From assembly GCA_937974625.1 (NCBI GenBank), contig CALJVJ010000029.1:1-48889 (forward strand): DNA of 48,889 nucleotides, read 5' to 3'. Position 1 is the stretch's first letter; every line of letters starts with the position of its first letter. The DNA is from an uncultured Saprospiraceae bacterium. GTDB lineage: Bacteria; Bacteroidota; Bacteroidia; Chitinophagales; Saprospiraceae. Of the stretch, positions 1 through 8,496 are shown piece after piece. The notes under the pieces were generated by a model. That model saw only the letters and a program-made list of their open reading frames with translations. It had not been told where the DNA came from and did no database searches. Position numbers and translations under genes: made by a program.

Positions 1-221
1 ATGCGGTCTTCTGGCATCAACTTTAGTGCCGATACCAAAGGTGCACCCGCACTGCCTCCATTGTGACAAATACCACATCGGGTATCAAATAGGGTCTTGG
101 TATCTAAATCAGCAATAATAGTTTCACTAGTCTGACGAGTAATTTGCCAATAAAACCAGCCAAGTGCCAATAGGAATAGGAGAATAATACCTAATACAGA
201 GGTGAGTAATATTTTTTTCAT
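1..221 (-). CDS. Membrane-anchored c-type cytochrome, N-terminal part (runs off the window)
   Basis: Reading the minus strand from an ATG at 221 gives 73 codons that continue past the window edge. Residues 4-25 form one hydrophobic segment, a signal anchor or uncleaved signal peptide. A single heme-c attachment motif C49-G-I-C52-H53 follows, then a small glycine/serine-rich stretch. CxxCH with an N-terminal export signal is diagnostic of c-type cytochromes, which carry electrons on the periplasmic side of the inner membrane. The axial Met, total length and fusion partners lie outside the window, so its redox partner cannot be named. The palindromic element at 235-340 sits immediately upstream of its start. 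Confidence 0.8.
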   Translation of the reverse strand, partial: MKKILLTSVLGIILLFLLALGWFYWQITRQTSETIIADLDTKTLFDTRCGICHNGGSAGAPLVSALKLMPEDR

Positions 222-234
222 GGCATTAATGATG

Positions 235-340
235 ATGAAAAAATAAGTTGGTTTCAACATCTTGCTTTAGCTTCCTTTTCTAACCAGCATAGCTGTTCAT
301 AAAAGAAAACTAAAACAAGATGACCAACTTATTTTTTCAT
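235..340. repeat. Long imperfect palindrome, hairpin repeat family copy 1
   Basis: The ends are a perfect 17-bp inverted repeat, ATGAAAAAATAAGTTGG (235-251) against CCAACTTATTTTTTCAT (324-340). A second inner pair is CATCTTG (258-264) with CAAGATG (316-322). The apex on the minus strand reads CAGC-TAT-GCTG, a small stem-loop. The minus-strand sequence aligns almost end to end with the plus strand of 16614-16731, so this is a dispersed element and not a one-off terminator. No coding potential and no obvious target-site duplication are seen. It lies between the cytochrome start and the VOC gene end. Confidence 0.8.
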
Positions 341-360
341 GGGTTCGAATGATTAGCGTA

Positions 361-409
361 GGGCAAAGAACAAAGGGCTGAGGAAGTGCTACCCCTCAGC
401 ACCTTGCCC
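361..409 (-). terminator. Nested GC-rich hairpin downstream of the VOC gene
   Basis: An outer stem GGGCAA/TTGCCC (361-366 with 404-409) encloses GCTGAGG/CCTCAGC (377-383 with 394-400). It lies 19 bases past the stop of the minus-strand VOC gene, so it could end that transcript, but no U-run follows in that direction. It is much richer in G+C than its surroundings. Confidence 0.4.
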
Positions 410-427
410 TTAGCTCTCCGCAATTTT

Positions 428-1498
428 TTAAATATTCGGTGCAGAAAAATTAGGGTCTATTGCTTGTCGCAATGAAAAGACATTGCCATCCACATCATTG
501 GCATAAACCATCCAAAATTTGCCTAATTGCTGCGGTTCACTCAAAAACTCCACGCCTTTTCCTTTTAACCGTTGATATTCTTTTTGAATGTCTAGTACTT
601 CTATAGAAAAAGAGTAGCCCAGTTCTGTTGGACTTCTTTTGTAAATGGTATTAGGTGTCGGATGCGCCCCTTTGTATTGAAATAACTCCATTTTTTTCTC
701 TTTGCCATCTAACATAAACCAAGCGCCTCTCATATTTACACCATCTAAATTAATCACCTTAGCCCCCGTTTCACTGGCATCATAATCGTTAAATCTATAA
801 GGCTCAATTTCATAGACTTTTTCATAAAAAGCGGCTAATCGTTCAATATCTGGGGTCATAATTGCCACCTGTGTCATCCACATTTTATGCTTTTCTGAAA
901 AATCTTTATCAATTTTTAACCATATTACAAAATCAGACATTTGCTCTAGTTCCATCATATTGCCTTCAGGGTCATGGGCATAGGCGTACGTCACTCCATA
1001 TCCTCCCAAATCAATCGGTTCGTCTCCACGGCTTAGCATATCTACCCCTGCTTTTACAAATTTGTTATACCCAGAATTGACGGTTGCCGTTTGGTAACAA
1101 GTATGCGTCATACCCGGTCCATATGGAGGCATTTTTTCAATAATCGTATCTTTTTGATTATCAAATTGAGTTAACTCCAACAAAAAATTAGGGGATTTTA
1201 AAGTAGCTACTTCGTAACGAATGCTATCATTGGCAAACAACTTATTCGCTGCCTCCTTTCCACTTATTTTTTCTCGGCTGATTAATTCAAAATTGGTAGC
1301 TCGTTGATAAAAGTCGAGCATTTTATCCAAATCTTTGACCACCAATCCAATATGGTTAAATCCTATAATAGTCGTCGGCGATTCTATGATGGTTGGGCTA
1401 GGTTTCAACTGGGTCAATCGTCGTTGAATTAAACCGTAGCTAGATATCCCTAAAATAAATAAAACTACAAGCGCAATAAGGCATCCTTTTTTGAGCAT
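428..1498 (-). CDS. Membrane-anchored two-domain VOC (glyoxalase-fold) protein
   Basis: This 356-residue protein begins with a hydrophobic anchor (about residues 4-24) followed by two vicinal-oxygen-chelate modules. The first (about 45-190) starts GFNHIGLVVKDLDKMLDFY and ends with HDPEGNMMELEQ. The second (about 205-346) starts TQVAIMTPDIERLAAFY and ends with NDVDGNVFSLRQ. The VOC fold binds a divalent metal through His/Glu and covers glyoxalases, dioxygenases and resistance proteins. His of 'NHIG' and Glu of 'MELEQ' in module 1 are plausible ligands, while module 2 lacks the equivalent His and may be structural. The N-terminal anchor would place the domains outside the cytoplasm, which is uncommon for glyoxalases. 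Substrate unknown. Monocistronic as far as can be seen. Confidence 0.8.
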   Translation of the reverse strand: MLKKGCLIALVVLFILGISSYGLIQRRLTQLKPSPTIIESPTTIIGFNHIGLVVKDLDKMLDFYQRATNFELISREKISGKEAANKLFANDSIRYEVATLKSPNFLLELTQFDNQKDTIIEKMPPYGPGMTHTCYQTATVNSGYNKFVKAGVDMLSRGDEPIDLGGYGVTYAYAHDPEGNMMELEQMSDFVIWLKIDKDFSEKHKMWMTQVAIMTPDIERLAAFYEKVYEIEPYRFNDYDASETGAKVINLDGVNMRGAWFMLDGKEKKMELFQYKGAHPTPNTIYKRSPTELGYSFSIEVLDIQKEYQRLKGKGVEFLSEPQQLGKFWMVYANDVDGNVFSLRQAIDPNFSAPNI

Positions 1499-1918
1499 GA
1501 TTCGTTTGTTTTGATTTTAATTGATTGCCTGTTAAGACGCTCCAAGATTTTGCAAATACTTGGAGGTCTTTTGACCAAAACTGTTTGAACTACAAAATAA
1601 AGCGTAAAATAGATGGATTCTTTTACCAAATGGTAAAAAATGGATTCTTTACCGTACACTTTTTTCATTTAGCACAAAAGATGAAAATTGGTAGGAGGTT
1701 CTCTCCCGCTCTGGAATGGCTTTTGTTGGGAACAATAACGCAGAGCAAAAAAGAATCGGAGGGTGGAAAACACGCGAAATTCCACCCCTCAGTCCCCGCC
1801 AGCGGGGAAGATTACCCCTTGCAAATTAAAAACTTCAGAGAATATTTTAAATTTCTTTGAAAGAAATAAAAGTGTACAATAGAGAAAAAATGGAAAGGTA
1901 GTCTTAAAAATACAATAA
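1499..1918. other. Gene-free stretch with GC-rich hairpins
   Basis: No convincing gene is seen; the open frames here lack family signatures. It contains a hairpin with arms at 1759-1768 and 1780-1790 (GAGGGTGGAA / TTCCACCCCTC, one bulge) followed at once by a perfect palindrome CCCCGCCAGCGGGG (1794-1807). The core 'ACCCCTCAG' is shared with the hairpin at 361-409. The left part should hold the promoter of the VOC gene. Confidence 0.5.
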
Positions 1919-2482
1919 CTAAAGCTGTTTACGTATTCGACTAAGTGACTGTTGAGTAATACCAATATAAGTAGCAATCATCCCTAATGGAATTTTCTGC
2001 ATCAATTCTGGATAATGCATAACAAAGGAATCATAACGCTCTTTGGCAGAAAGGGATTGAAATTGGTAGGTTCTATTTAAGGAATGAATATATGCTTCTT
2101 CCGCCATTTTCCGAACAATGGAGCTCATTTCTGTCGTCTGTTTGAATAACATAAGTACGTCATGACGGCTAATGCAATACACTTCGCAGTCTTCCAAAGC
2201 TTCTATACTTTCTCTACTCGGCTTACGAGAAATAAAGGAAGGCATAGAAGAACAAAACATATTTTTGGTAGCAAACCAAGTGGTGATTAATTCTCCTTTA
2301 GGTGCAATGCGTCCTCGCATGGTGCCTTTGACTAGCCAATAAAAATAACGGGCGGTTTGCCCTTCGCTGATGAGAATTGTGCCTTTAGGTATTTTTTTAT
2401 GAACAAAGCATCCTGTTATGAGTTCGGTACTCGATTCAGATAATTTCGTATAATTATTTAATGTTTGAAGGAGTTTTTGCAT
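1919..2482 (-). CDS. Crp/Fnr-family transcriptional regulator
   Basis: This 187-residue protein has a cyclic-nucleotide-binding-like beta-roll (about residues 20-115, with KGTILISEGQTARYFYWLVKG) and a C-terminal helix-turn-helix ending IGITQQSLSRIRKQL. It lacks the canonical cAMP-pocket R-S/T-A-x motif and has no Fnr-type N-terminal cysteines, so the ligand cannot be predicted. It is the last gene of a three-gene minus-strand operon (acyl-CoA synthetase, hydroxy-acid oxidase, regulator), only 6 bases after the oxidase stop. This suggests it responds to, or controls, the metabolism of that pair. Start at the ATG at 2482. Confidence 0.85.
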   Translation of the reverse strand: MQKLLQTLNNYTKLSESSTELITGCFVHKKIPKGTILISEGQTARYFYWLVKGTMRGRIAPKGELITTWFATKNMFCSSMPSFISRKPSRESIEALEDCEVYCISRHDVLMLFKQTTEMSSIVRKMAEEAYIHSLNRTYQFQSLSAKERYDSFVMHYPELMQKIPLGMIATYIGITQQSLSRIRKQL

Positions 2483-2488
2483 GAATCT

Positions 2489-3703
2489 TTATACCAACGA
2501 ATGTGCCCCTATCTCCGACAAATTCTTACATCCCGCCAACGCCATCGTCAACTCAAAATCTGCCATTAAATTAGACATCACCGCCTCTACCCCTTCTTGT
2601 CCCGCAATGGTCAAACCATAACAATGTGGACGACCTACACAAACTGCCTTTGCACCCAAGGCAATTGCCTTAAAAATATCTGCCCCTTTTCGAATACCCG
2701 AATCCATTAAAATCGGCATATCACTGCCTGTTTTTCGAACCGCTTCGACCACTTTAGGTAAGGCATCAATTGCAGAAATAGAACCATCTACCTGCCGTCC
2801 ACCATGATTGGAAACGATAATGCCATCTACGCCATATTTCACAGCTAAAGCGCCATCTTCTGGATGTAAAATGCCTTTTAATAAAATCGGTAAATCTGTT
2901 ACTGACCGTAAAAAAGCGAGGTCTTCCCAGGTGATTGATGGGCGAGAATATACCCCTGTGAAGGCTTGCACAGATTTGAAGGTTTCTGCATCTAAACCTG
3001 GTGGGAACATAGATTCATCGCCGAAATCCATATTTTTTACCATCGTATTGAAAATAGGGTCACTCGTATATTGGGCAATGCCTTGGCCTCTTAAAAAAGG
3101 TAAAAACATTAAATCTAAATCTTGCACTCGCCAACCTAACATGGTTGTATCTAAGGTCACTGCGATAGCTGTACAACCACATTTTTCTGCTCGTTGCACC
3201 AAACTTTTGACCAAGTCATTGGATTTACTCCAATACAACTGAAACCACCGTGGCCCATTGCCCATTCCTGCCGTAATTTCTTCCATAGAGAAAGATGCTT
3301 GATTGGAAATAATCATCGGCAAACCCAGTTTGGACATAGCTTTTCCCACTGCCTTCCCCGCTTCTTCGTGGACCATTTCTAAAACTCCAATCGGACAAGT
3401 CAATAATGGCGAAGGTATTTTTACCCCAAACAATTCAGTGCTGGTATCTCGTTCAGATACATCTCGCAGCATCCGTGGATGAATCTGATATTTAGCAAAA
3501 GCGTCTTGGTTTTCTCTAATCGTGCTATCAGAACCCGCACCGCCAATGATATAGCCTGCCGCTTCTGGGGTCATTTTTGCTTTGGCTTCTGCCTCTAACT
3601 TATGGTGGTCAAAAGGAACTACTGGTTTTGCGCCCATCATCCCTTTTACATACATTTCCGCTTGTCTTGCGGGTGCTGAAACGGTTATTTTATTATCACT
3701 CAT
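2489..3703 (-). CDS. FMN-dependent alpha-hydroxy-acid oxidase (lactate oxidase / lactate 2-monooxygenase type)
   Basis: This 404-residue protein is a TIM-barrel flavoenzyme of the glycolate/lactate oxidase family. These oxidise 2-hydroxy acids to 2-oxo acids, or in lactate 2-monooxygenase directly to the shorter acid plus CO2. Visible signatures are PIGVLEMVHEEAGKAVGKAM, the FMN-side stretch ISNQASFSMEEI, and the active-site SNHGGRQVDG with the proton-abstracting His at residue 300 and Arg at 303. The FMN phosphate site follows (ILMDSGIRKGADIFKAIALG ... VGRPHCYG). The internal stretch MLRDVSERDTSTELFG and the 'FLRGQGIAQYTSDP' loop are reminiscent of the lactate 2-monooxygenase branch, but substrate is inferred only. 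It lies between an acyl-CoA synthetase (62 bases upstream) and a Crp/Fnr gene (6 bases downstream). Confidence 0.85.
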   Translation of the reverse strand: MSDNKITVSAPARQAEMYVKGMMGAKPVVPFDHHKLEAEAKAKMTPEAAGYIIGGAGSDSTIRENQDAFAKYQIHPRMLRDVSERDTSTELFGVKIPSPLLTCPIGVLEMVHEEAGKAVGKAMSKLGLPMIISNQASFSMEEITAGMGNGPRWFQLYWSKSNDLVKSLVQRAEKCGCTAIAVTLDTTMLGWRVQDLDLMFLPFLRGQGIAQYTSDPIFNTMVKNMDFGDESMFPPGLDAETFKSVQAFTGVYSRPSITWEDLAFLRSVTDLPILLKGILHPEDGALAVKYGVDGIIVSNHGGRQVDGSISAIDALPKVVEAVRKTGSDMPILMDSGIRKGADIFKAIALGAKAVCVGRPHCYGLTIAGQEGVEAVMSNLMADFELTMALAGCKNLSEIGAHSLV

Positions 3704-3765
3704 TGATTTATTGTTACCTATGTTGGACTCCTACGAAGTCGTAAGGTGTTTATTTTATACTTTTT

Positions 3766-5427
3766 TTATTCAAATACTACGCTATCTGCGTTCTCATGCC
3801 ATCCCATAAATAAATCTCGATAGCGTCGGTTCATAACATTTCGCTTGACCTTTAAAGTCGGTGTCAGCAAACCATTTTCTACGCCCCAAATATCTTTAGT
3901 GATGACAATCGTTGAAACTTTACGATAGTTTGGCATTTTCTCATTCACTTCTTTTAACGTCGCTTCTAAACTAGCCCTTAAATCCGCTTTGGATTTAGCA
4001 GCGCCCATTTCAGATGGCACTACTAATGCCATTGGCTGCGGACAACCTAGACCAACGATACAAATCTGCTCAATATCAGAGTTGCTCGCAAATTCCCATT
4101 CGATGGGTGCAGGAACGATAAATTTACCTTTTGATGTTTTGAAAGTATCTTTCACTCGACCTGTGATATATAAATAACCATCTTCATCCAATCGGCCTTC
4201 ATCGCCAGTGTGCAACCAACCATCTTTGAGGGTTTCGGCTGTCTTTTCTGGAGATTTATAATAACCAATCATATTCCAAGGGGCTTTGAATAAAATTTCA
4301 CTTGTTTCAGGGTCAATCCGAATCTCTGAACCATAACGAGCTTTCCCAACAGAACCTGGCTTAATATCGCGACCATTTAAGGTCGTTGAAATTGCACAGT
4401 TCTCTGTCATCCCATAACCTTCAAAAATATATAAACCGATACTTCTATACCAATTCTTTTGGGTCTCTGACATAGGTGCTGCTCCTGTCAAGGTACCTCT
4501 TGCTCGGTCTAAACCTAAACCTTTCAGCAATTTCTTTTTGACTTGTCCAGAAACAATCGGAATCTTCAATAAGGTATTCAATTTCTTCTGTGGCATTTTT
4601 CCTAAAATCCCCATCTGGAATTTTGTCCAAATACGGGGTACCGCAAAAAATAAGGTAGGCCGTGTATCCTGTAAATTTTGAAAGAAATGGTCTAAATCTT
4701 GCGTAAAAGATATATCTCCACCATAAGTTATCGCAGAATTTTCTACAACCACTCTTTCTGCTATATGATTTAAAGGTAAGTAAGAAAAGAAATGATTATC
4801 TCCTTCGAGTGACACATCCAAACTATTATCATGTTCCATAATAACTTTGGTGCTGTCTACTGTCCGCCAAGTTTGGACGACTCCTTTAGGCGTCCCCGTT
4901 GTACCTGAAGTAAAAACAATCGTCCAAATATCATCATAATCAGGAGAAGGTCTGCCTTCTAAAGGTGCATGCGCATCCATAAACTCCTGCCATTCGTGCC
5001 CCCTATCTACTTTTGCATTCCCTTCATAATGTGGAAATTTAATCACTGGCATTTCTTTAGGAATTCCATCCTTCATCGTGTCCCAACTATCTAATTTGCC
5101 AACAAAAATGGCATCAACATCTCCTATTTCTAGCACTTCGCCAATTTGGTCTGCCGTCAGTGTCGGATAAAAAGGAACCGACACATAACCCGCCATCATT
5201 ATCGCAATATCGGCAATCACCCACTCTCGACAATTTTTAGACACCAAACCAATATGTGCTTTATCTCTAAGCCCCAAAGATTTTAATCCTGTGGCTAATT
5301 TTCGAGCCATTTGCCCTACTTCTGCCCAAGTATAGGTCTCCCAGCGGTCGCCAAAAGGTTGTCGAAGGAATACTTTATCCGCATACTTTTCTTCGTTTGC
5401 ATAAAATTTTAATTCGTACTTTTCCAT
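3766..5427 (-). CDS. AMP-forming acyl-CoA synthetase (long-chain type)
   Basis: This 553-residue adenylate-forming enzyme would activate a carboxylic acid with ATP and load it on CoA. The P-loop-like A3 motif IVFTSGTTGTPKGV lies near residue 170. The A5 motif is YGMTENCA. The A7/A8 region is HTGDEGRLDEDGYLYITGRV-KDTFKTSKGKF, and the C-terminal catalytic Lys region is present. Overall layout matches long-chain fatty-acyl-CoA ligases, although it is shorter than the usual roughly 600 residues and lacks a membrane segment. First gene of the operon with the hydroxy-acid oxidase and Crp/Fnr regulator. Chain-length preference cannot be read from sequence. Confidence 0.85.
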   Translation of the reverse strand: MEKYELKFYANEEKYADKVFLRQPFGDRWETYTWAEVGQMARKLATGLKSLGLRDKAHIGLVSKNCREWVIADIAIMMAGYVSVPFYPTLTADQIGEVLEIGDVDAIFVGKLDSWDTMKDGIPKEMPVIKFPHYEGNAKVDRGHEWQEFMDAHAPLEGRPSPDYDDIWTIVFTSGTTGTPKGVVQTWRTVDSTKVIMEHDNSLDVSLEGDNHFFSYLPLNHIAERVVVENSAITYGGDISFTQDLDHFFQNLQDTRPTLFFAVPRIWTKFQMGILGKMPQKKLNTLLKIPIVSGQVKKKLLKGLGLDRARGTLTGAAPMSETQKNWYRSIGLYIFEGYGMTENCAISTTLNGRDIKPGSVGKARYGSEIRIDPETSEILFKAPWNMIGYYKSPEKTAETLKDGWLHTGDEGRLDEDGYLYITGRVKDTFKTSKGKFIVPAPIEWEFASNSDIEQICIVGLGCPQPMALVVPSEMGAAKSKADLRASLEATLKEVNEKMPNYRKVSTIVITKDIWGVENGLLTPTLKVKRNVMNRRYRDLFMGWHENADSVVFE

Positions 5428-5562
5428 GCGTTATTTTTGACATTCGTTTTGTGAATCAATAATCGCACGGAAGATAGTAATTATTTTGCCAGGAATCCAA
5501 ATTTTAATTTTGGTAATTAAATACTAATATTTTATTTTTTATAATAGATAAAATAATGGAGA

Positions 5563-5709
5563 CTAAATGCAGGCTGTCAAATCTTTTTGAATAATGGATT
5601 GAAGCTCTTTTTTCGCCATAAAAATATGATACTTAACCGTGCCTATTGGAATTTCAAAATATTTATGTTTCTCTTTGGCTAAACCTGCCTTTACCAATCC
5701 TAAAAGAGG
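5563..5709 (-). pseudogene. Remnant of an ECF sigma factor C-terminus (region 4)
   Basis: The minus strand from 5709 to the stop at 5563-5565 reads about 48 residues containing FEIPIGTVKYHIFMAKKELQ. This closely resembles the recognition helix of ECF sigma factor region 4 (typically 'xIPIGTVKSRIxxARKxL'). The region 4 turn just before it is shortened and nothing upstream resembles region 2, so this is a truncated tail and not a working gene. It ends where the opposite-strand fragment begins. Confidence 0.55.
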
Positions 5710-5710
5710 C

Positions 5711-5917
5711 GTTAGTGTGACCATTGGTTTATTGGTCAATCCTCAATTAAAAGGTATTTTTCATTTTTTGAAAGACCCTAAATTAAAATATCGAGAAGTG
5801 CATACCACTTGTGAACGATGTGGTATTAGTGATTGTGAGGCAAGGGTGGCTTCGCCTTCAATTATAGAACATCGAGCAAATGAACAGGAGGTGATTTCGA
5901 CTTTGGAAAAATTGTAG
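5711..5917 (+). pseudogene. Remnant of a regulator C-terminal domain (CxxCxxxDC motif)
   Basis: The plus strand encodes GLLVNPQLKG... then a cysteine-rich end, REVHTTCERCGISDCEAR, and terminates at 5917. This tail recalls the C-termini of Bacteroidota XRE/ImmA-type regulators, where a short Cys cluster follows the sensor domain; that link is from memory and unverified. No start codon or N-terminal domain exists in this frame other than sequence shared with the opposite-strand sigma remnant, so I call it the surviving 3' end of a deleted gene. Confidence 0.5.
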
Positions 5918-6056
5918 GTCTTTATAGCGTGGGACTTTTAATTAAGCATGCTGGAGCAGGAATATTCAAGCTACGGTTTTGACGCAACAAATCGAACTTT
6001 ATTCCACTAAAAACCTTATATTTAGAAAGCTTTTAGCTTAATTGAAATCACTAAAG

Positions 6057-8474
6057 ATGAAATTGATAAATTTTAATTCGGATGTAGGAGAACTACCAGT
6101 AAAAATATTACTGAGTATGGAGCCGATATTTAAGGAGGTAGAAAGATTTGCCGCAGACAAAAACCATCCATTTTTTAAATCGAGCAAAGATATCTTGGCT
6201 TACGTCAATCAGTTCCCGGAACTCAGAACAGGCATTGAAGATTATAGCCAATTGGGGAAATATGAGGAAGCATTAAAATTAATGCTGCAACCTTTGTTCC
6301 CTCCCCTATTGCAATCTAATGAAATCAAAGCCGTAGCGCTTCCATTTTTATACAAGGCTTTTCATCCTACGACTAGATTTGCACAGATTATCGAAAATGC
6401 TGGAGCAGACTATGATTTGCAAATGAATGGATTTAATATCGAGAAGTCCTATTTATTTGCCAGCTCATTTATTTTAGCCAAATACTATGAGCAACCTATT
6501 TTAAAACTTAATCGACCAATTTTCTTAGACATTCCCAATAAAAAAACGGGGCAAATGCATCATTATCGTTTGATGTTTAACGCTGACAATCTTGAAGTTA
6601 TCAAGACGGATAAAGCGCCCAAATTGACCCAATCTGACATCGATGAATTATTGGCGAATGCTGACAACCAAGCCTTGTGGAAAAAGAAATTTCCACCCAA
6701 TAGCTATATTTTAAAAGGGTTTGGCATCATGAATCTATTTGATGTCACGCCTGATGCCATCATTTCTAAAACTAGAGCTTTATTTTTAAGAACAGACGAC
6801 CAAGTATTTCCAGAATTTCAACAAAATATCAGAGACTTATTTGGCAATCCTGATTTATTGATTGGGGTATCCAATTATGACACCTGTCAAAAACGAGCGA
6901 TAAGTTCTTTTTTAATTAAGACCTCTCAGAGTTTATTTATGAAAGAGGGAGAAGAAATAGACTATCGGACCTTCTTTTGTGATGGGGTGAATTCTTGTGT
7001 CTTGGACCATTCTCAAATAATAGCGTTTTCGGACATTGATGCTTACGCCGAAAAAGTACATTATAATACGTTTTCAAAAAGGTTAAAAAAGAAAGGTATC
7101 CAAAGTATCATCTTAATTCCCATTCCGATAAAGGAGCATCATATGCAATTGATAGAAATCGCTTCTACCAAAAAGAATGAATTAAACACCTTGGTGAGTG
7201 CCAAATTAGAGGATATTATTCCTTTTATAAAAATTGCGGCGGAGCGGTATTATGAGGAAAGTGAAAATGTAATTGAAAGTACCATTCAAGAAAATTATAC
7301 ATCTATTCATCCTACTGTGAAATGGCGATTTATACGGGCCGCTACTAATTTTAACCTACAAAAGATACAAGGTATAGAAAATCCTATTTTGGAAGATATT
7401 GTTTTTGAAAATATTTACCCATTATACGGACAAAGTGATATTGTTGGCTCTTCTACTGCCCGCAATACCGCCATTCAATCGGATTTGGAATTACAACTCT
7501 CCTTAGTGATTGATACTTTCGAGCGAGTGATGGATTTACACTATCTGCCTATTTATAAAAAATTGATTTATCGAGTCCAGACGTGTTTACAAAGTGTCAA
7601 AAAAGGTCTCAATGCAGGAGATGAAGCTGGTATTTTGGACTTTCTAAAAATGGAAATTTATCCTGTTTTTAATCATGCGATGACACTAAGTCCAGAAATT
7701 AAGGAAATTGTGGAGGAATACATTGGACAGATTGACCCAGAGTTAAAAGTGATATATAGACAAAGAAAAGCCTACGAACAATCCGTCAATCTATTGAACG
7801 ATAAGTTAGCAGGCTTTCTAGACCGCAGACAAGCGGAATCACAGGAAATGTTCCCTCATTACTTTGAACGATATAAAACCGACGGTGTAGAGTATAACAT
7901 GTATATCGGGGATTCTTTAGTGAACACCCAAGATTTCAATGAGTTGTACTTGCAAAATCTTCGTTTGTGGCAGTTAGAAACCATGTGCAAAATTGAGAAT
8001 GTCGCTTTCGACATGATGAATGAAATGCCTTATCCCTTGCGGGTAGCTTCTTTGATTTTAGTATATAGCAGTCCTTTGTCTATCAAATTTCACATGGACC
8101 AGAAACAGTTTGATGTAGATGGTGCCTATAATGCCCGTTACGAGATAATCAAAAAACGAATTGATAAATCCTTTATTAAAGGAACGGAAGAACGGCTGAC
8201 ACAGGCAGGAAAAATTGCCATTGTCTACTCTCAAGATAGTGATGTACCAGAATATTTAAATTATATCGAATTTTTACAAGCTGAGAATAAATTAGGTAAG
8301 GTAGAAATGCTCGAATTGGAAGATTTGCAAGGTATTTCTGGGTTGAAAGCGATTAGAGTGGAAGTGATTTATCAAAAAGGGCAAGCAAGTTTAAAGTCTA
8401 AAAATGGCAAATTAAAGACTTTAAAGTCTGCGGAAGAAATAGTGAAAGATTTGAAGATTGTTAGTGCGAATTAA
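6057..8474 (+). CDS. Large cytoplasmic protein of a Bacteroidota-specific, GAF-like type
   Basis: This 805-residue protein is counted from the ATG at 6057; a TTG at 6042 in frame is possible but less likely. No signal peptide or membrane segment is seen. The N-terminal part (about 1-200) is helical, with two tandem segments of the form 'FPELRTGIEDYSQLGKYEEAL'. The middle (about 280-420) is mixed alpha/beta and could be a GAF-type sensor domain. The C-terminal 350 residues are again helical. I recall proteins of this length annotated as 'GAF domain-containing' in Flavobacteriia and relatives, but no catalytic motif is visible and the role is unknown. It is followed by two consecutive hairpins. 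Confidence 0.65.
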   Translation: MKLINFNSDVGELPVKILLSMEPIFKEVERFAADKNHPFFKSSKDILAYVNQFPELRTGIEDYSQLGKYEEALKLMLQPLFPPLLQSNEIKAVALPFLYKAFHPTTRFAQIIENAGADYDLQMNGFNIEKSYLFASSFILAKYYEQPILKLNRPIFLDIPNKKTGQMHHYRLMFNADNLEVIKTDKAPKLTQSDIDELLANADNQALWKKKFPPNSYILKGFGIMNLFDVTPDAIISKTRALFLRTDDQVFPEFQQNIRDLFGNPDLLIGVSNYDTCQKRAISSFLIKTSQSLFMKEGEEIDYRTFFCDGVNSCVLDHSQIIAFSDIDAYAEKVHYNTFSKRLKKKGIQSIILIPIPIKEHHMQLIEIASTKKNELNTLVSAKLEDIIPFIKIAAERYYEESENVIESTIQENYTSIHPTVKWRFIRAATNFNLQKIQGIENPILEDIVFENIYPLYGQSDIVGSSTARNTAIQSDLELQLSLVIDTFERVMDLHYLPIYKKLIYRVQTCLQSVKKGLNAGDEAGILDFLKMEIYPVFNHAMTLSPEIKEIVEEYIGQIDPELKVIYRQRKAYEQSVNLLNDKLAGFLDRRQAESQEMFPHYFERYKTDGVEYNMYIGDSLVNTQDFNELYLQNLRLWQLETMCKIENVAFDMMNEMPYPLRVASLILVYSSPLSIKFHMDQKQFDVDGAYNARYEIIKKRIDKSFIKGTEERLTQAGKIAIVYSQDSDVPEYLNYIEFLQAENKLGKVEMLELEDLQGISGLKAIRVEVIYQKGQASLKSKNGKLKTLKSAEEIVKDLKIVSAN

Positions 8475-8496
8475 TAATCTAATAAGAAATCCTACT

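Larger units (their letters stand above)
5428..6056. other. Intergenic scar between divergent genes
   Basis: About 630 bases between the divergent acyl-CoA synthetase and the 805-residue protein. It has no intact gene but contains two gene remnants facing opposite ways (5563-5709 minus and 5711-5917 plus), abutting near 5710. The right end carries TATATTTA just upstream of the next gene, a near match to the Bacteroidota -7 box TAnnTTTG. Confidence 0.6.

Noticed and set aside
1525..1860. 111-codon plus-strand open frame
   Set aside because: It runs through GC-rich hairpins, has no family resemblance, and its composition looks non-coding; the region is better read as intergenic.
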